Assembly (NCBI GenBank): GCA_016716675.1
Contig: JADJVG010000010.1
Location: 1-19,351, forward strand
Direction of reading: 5' to 3'
DNA from: Hyphomicrobium sp.
GTDB taxonomy: Bacteria; Pseudomonadota; Alphaproteobacteria; Rhizobiales; Hyphomicrobiaceae
Length of the DNA stretch: 19,351 nt
The translations under genes and the position numbers were made by a program. The notes beneath the pieces were generated by a model. The model saw only the letters and a list, made by a program, of their open reading frames with translations, made no database searches and was not told the origin of the DNA. This document shows positions 17,877 through 19,351 of this stretch, piece after piece; position 1 is the stretch's first letter; every line of letters starts with the position of its first letter.

Positions 17877-19351
17877 ACTTGGCCGGCGCGGTGTCTGCGC
17901 TCCAGCTGTGATAGCCCTCGCGCTGAACGACATTGACCTCTGCACGCCAACCTTCGATCAGGTTTTCCGCCGAGTGGCTGCGCCGCCTCCCAACCGGCAT
18001 GTCCAGACAAAGCCCCGGAACCAGACGTCCCATGGCCTGGCGCAGACGATAGCTGCTGCCAGATGCCGATCAGCTCTTCGGGTTTTAGCGAGCTGTTGAC
18101 GACAAAAATTTCATTCTGCACATCCAGAATATCGAGAAGTCGGCGCTGACCGACGTCGAATTGTTCCAGATAGGCCGAGCGCCGCTGGCGTTGCAGGCTG
18201 AGTTGCTCGCGCAGCTCCGGCACCCACCGAAAGCCACTTATAGCGCGTTCCACGCAATGCGCGTCTCACCTTCTCCCTGGCCGGGTGTGTTCGCCGAGAT
18301 CTCATCGGCCTCCGCCGCCCAGGCGCAGGCTGAGATGCGTGCTTTATCGATACCGCCGTTGAACAAGTTCCAGCGCACTACCAGCATGGCGGTGGCGTCG
18401 TAGTTCTTGCATCGCGTTGTCCTCGACGAGGCCCCAGCCGTGATTGGTCGAGACTTCGAAATTCAGCTTCGGGCTGAAGCGCGCATAGGTCGAGAGCCCG
18501 GCCGCCTTCGGCAGCCAACGCATCAAACTGCGTGGCAACGACCGAAGGCGCCACCTGCACGGCTTCGCCCGCAGCATCTACCCGACCTCGGCAGGCCCCT
18601 AGCTGGCGAAGCGGCATCGAGCCCCGCTGGCATCCAGCCGACGACAGTTTGGAAGCGCATGGGCATCTTTGCACCCGCGCGGCTTCGCTTCCGGCGACGA
18701 TCACCTTGGCCGTGGCGGTGTGCTGCCGCTTCCGTTTTCGACTGCGTTGGCCATACCACCGTCTGCGCTGGCGCACGCGCGCCAAGAGACCTCGGTGACC
18801 TTCGAGATTGGCTCCGGCTTCGCCGATAACTACTCTGGCGCGGTTACATTCGAGATAAGAGCTTGCACGGCACGCAGCGCAGTCGCGTTGGCGGTGTCGT
18901 TGACGCGCCATGCGCGCTTTCTACGCGGTTCTTTTTGGCGTGCAAGTTTCGTGACCCAGCTCTTGGTGCCGTCGAAGATCCGTTGCGAGAAAACCGTTCC
19001 CACGCCGTCGCAATCGTGTAATCCGTTACTGTCTTTGATGCCGTTGCCGGTCACGCTTTAATTTCGCGGTGACGGCCCACGTCCACCCAAACGTCGACCG
19101 TCGGCCGGCAGGTTCCAGCCCACGCCTTGCGTTTGGAGTTCATTATCAATGCCGCGTCTGTTGAACCAGGAATGGCGAAAGCAAGCTCTGGGTGACCTTC
19201 AAGTGCTTCTGCACAACGCCAAGCAGCCTCGGCGACGGCGGCGGAGCCGCAATCGACAAGACTAGCGCCGACGCCGGAAGGCCGCATCCGCGTATCATTC
19301 ACCCACACAAACCCCGACTAAGGTCGCTCATGCGGTTGCACGCCGAAGGCG
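17877..19351 (-). CDS. TolC-family outer-membrane factor of type I secretion, frameshifted
   Basis: This outer-membrane channel completes the exporter. In order on the minus strand: EALEGHPELAFAI (first helix), PTVDVWVDVGRHREI, GVGTVFSQRIFDGTKSW, WRVNDTANATALRAVQAL, a region with LKSHL/ARVRQR, VAPSVVATQFDALAAE, FSPKLNFEVSTNHGWGLVED, WNLF-like remains, RWVPELREQLSLQRQRRSAY, LEQFDVGQRRLLDILDVQNE, IFVVNSSLKPEELIGIWQ, MGRLVPGLCLDMPV and the end GYHSWSADTAPAK, TAA at 17877-17879. These are the coiled-coil halves and hinge phrases (FDVGQRRLLDILD.QNE) of alphaproteobacterial TolC proteins used with LapB/HlyD. The 5' end is unclear: a reading opens at 19308 but lacks a visible signal peptide, so the true start may lie past the window edge. 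It is 45 bases upstream of the ABC gene. Confidence 0.87.

Noticed and set aside
19051..19308. OmpA-like C-terminal domain suggested by PELAFAI..STDAAL
   Set aside because: Followed in other frames by GVGTVFSQRIFDG and the rest of a TolC-family protein, so it is better read as the TolC N-terminal helix.

Overview
The window is GC-rich proteobacterial DNA. Gene content and protein style (Kup, type I secretion parts, YeeE pair, OMF-type outer-membrane factor) resemble an alphaproteobacterium, possibly Rhizobiales; this is inference, because no rRNA or other marker gene is present. Almost every gene is broken by one-base shifts that scatter the conserved protein over two or three frames, often every 100-200 bp. 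The coordinates below are therefore for reconstructed genes, not uninterrupted ORFs. The simplest reading is a low-coverage, indel-rich assembly. The multi-copy IS element at 12925-14201 is nearly error-free, which supports that reading.

Layout. (1) 1-3623, minus: 5' part of a very large repeat adhesin of the type I secreted (LapA-like, T1SS-143-like) kind, running off the left edge. (2) 3735-4141, minus: fragment of a HAD phosphatase. (3) 4371-8309, plus: a three-gene operon of serine O-acetyltransferase (cysE), a family 2A encapsulin shell (SrpI-like, HK97 fold) and a SufS-like cysteine desulfurase with a long N-terminal extension, closed by an intrinsic terminator at 8339-8368. (4) 8376-9530, minus: a YeeE/YedE sulfur-transporter half, a truncated second half, and the 3' part of a FadL-type porin. 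(5) 9806-11529, minus: cysteine synthase (cysK) with a clear terminator, preceded by a poorly understood stretch that may be an OsmC-like gene. (6) 11755-12924, minus: kup potassium transporter lacking its N-terminal part. (7) 12925-14201: a complete IS3-family element with inverted repeats, orfA/orfB and a GGGAAAC slippery heptamer. (8) 14213-19351, minus: tolC-like outer-membrane factor, ABC exporter and HlyD adaptor of a type I secretion system.

How the genes fit together. CysE makes O-acetylserine, CysK makes cysteine from it, the desulfurase takes sulfur from cysteine, and the encapsulin probably houses the desulfurase. A YeeE-type importer may supply thiosulfate or another reduced sulfur species. 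This is a compact sulfur-uptake, cysteine-synthesis and encapsulated-sulfur-mobilisation island. It sits between a giant adhesin on the left and the type I secretion apparatus likely to export it on the right. The IS3 element joins the truncated kup directly to the end of hlyD, marking a rearrangement (or assembly) junction.
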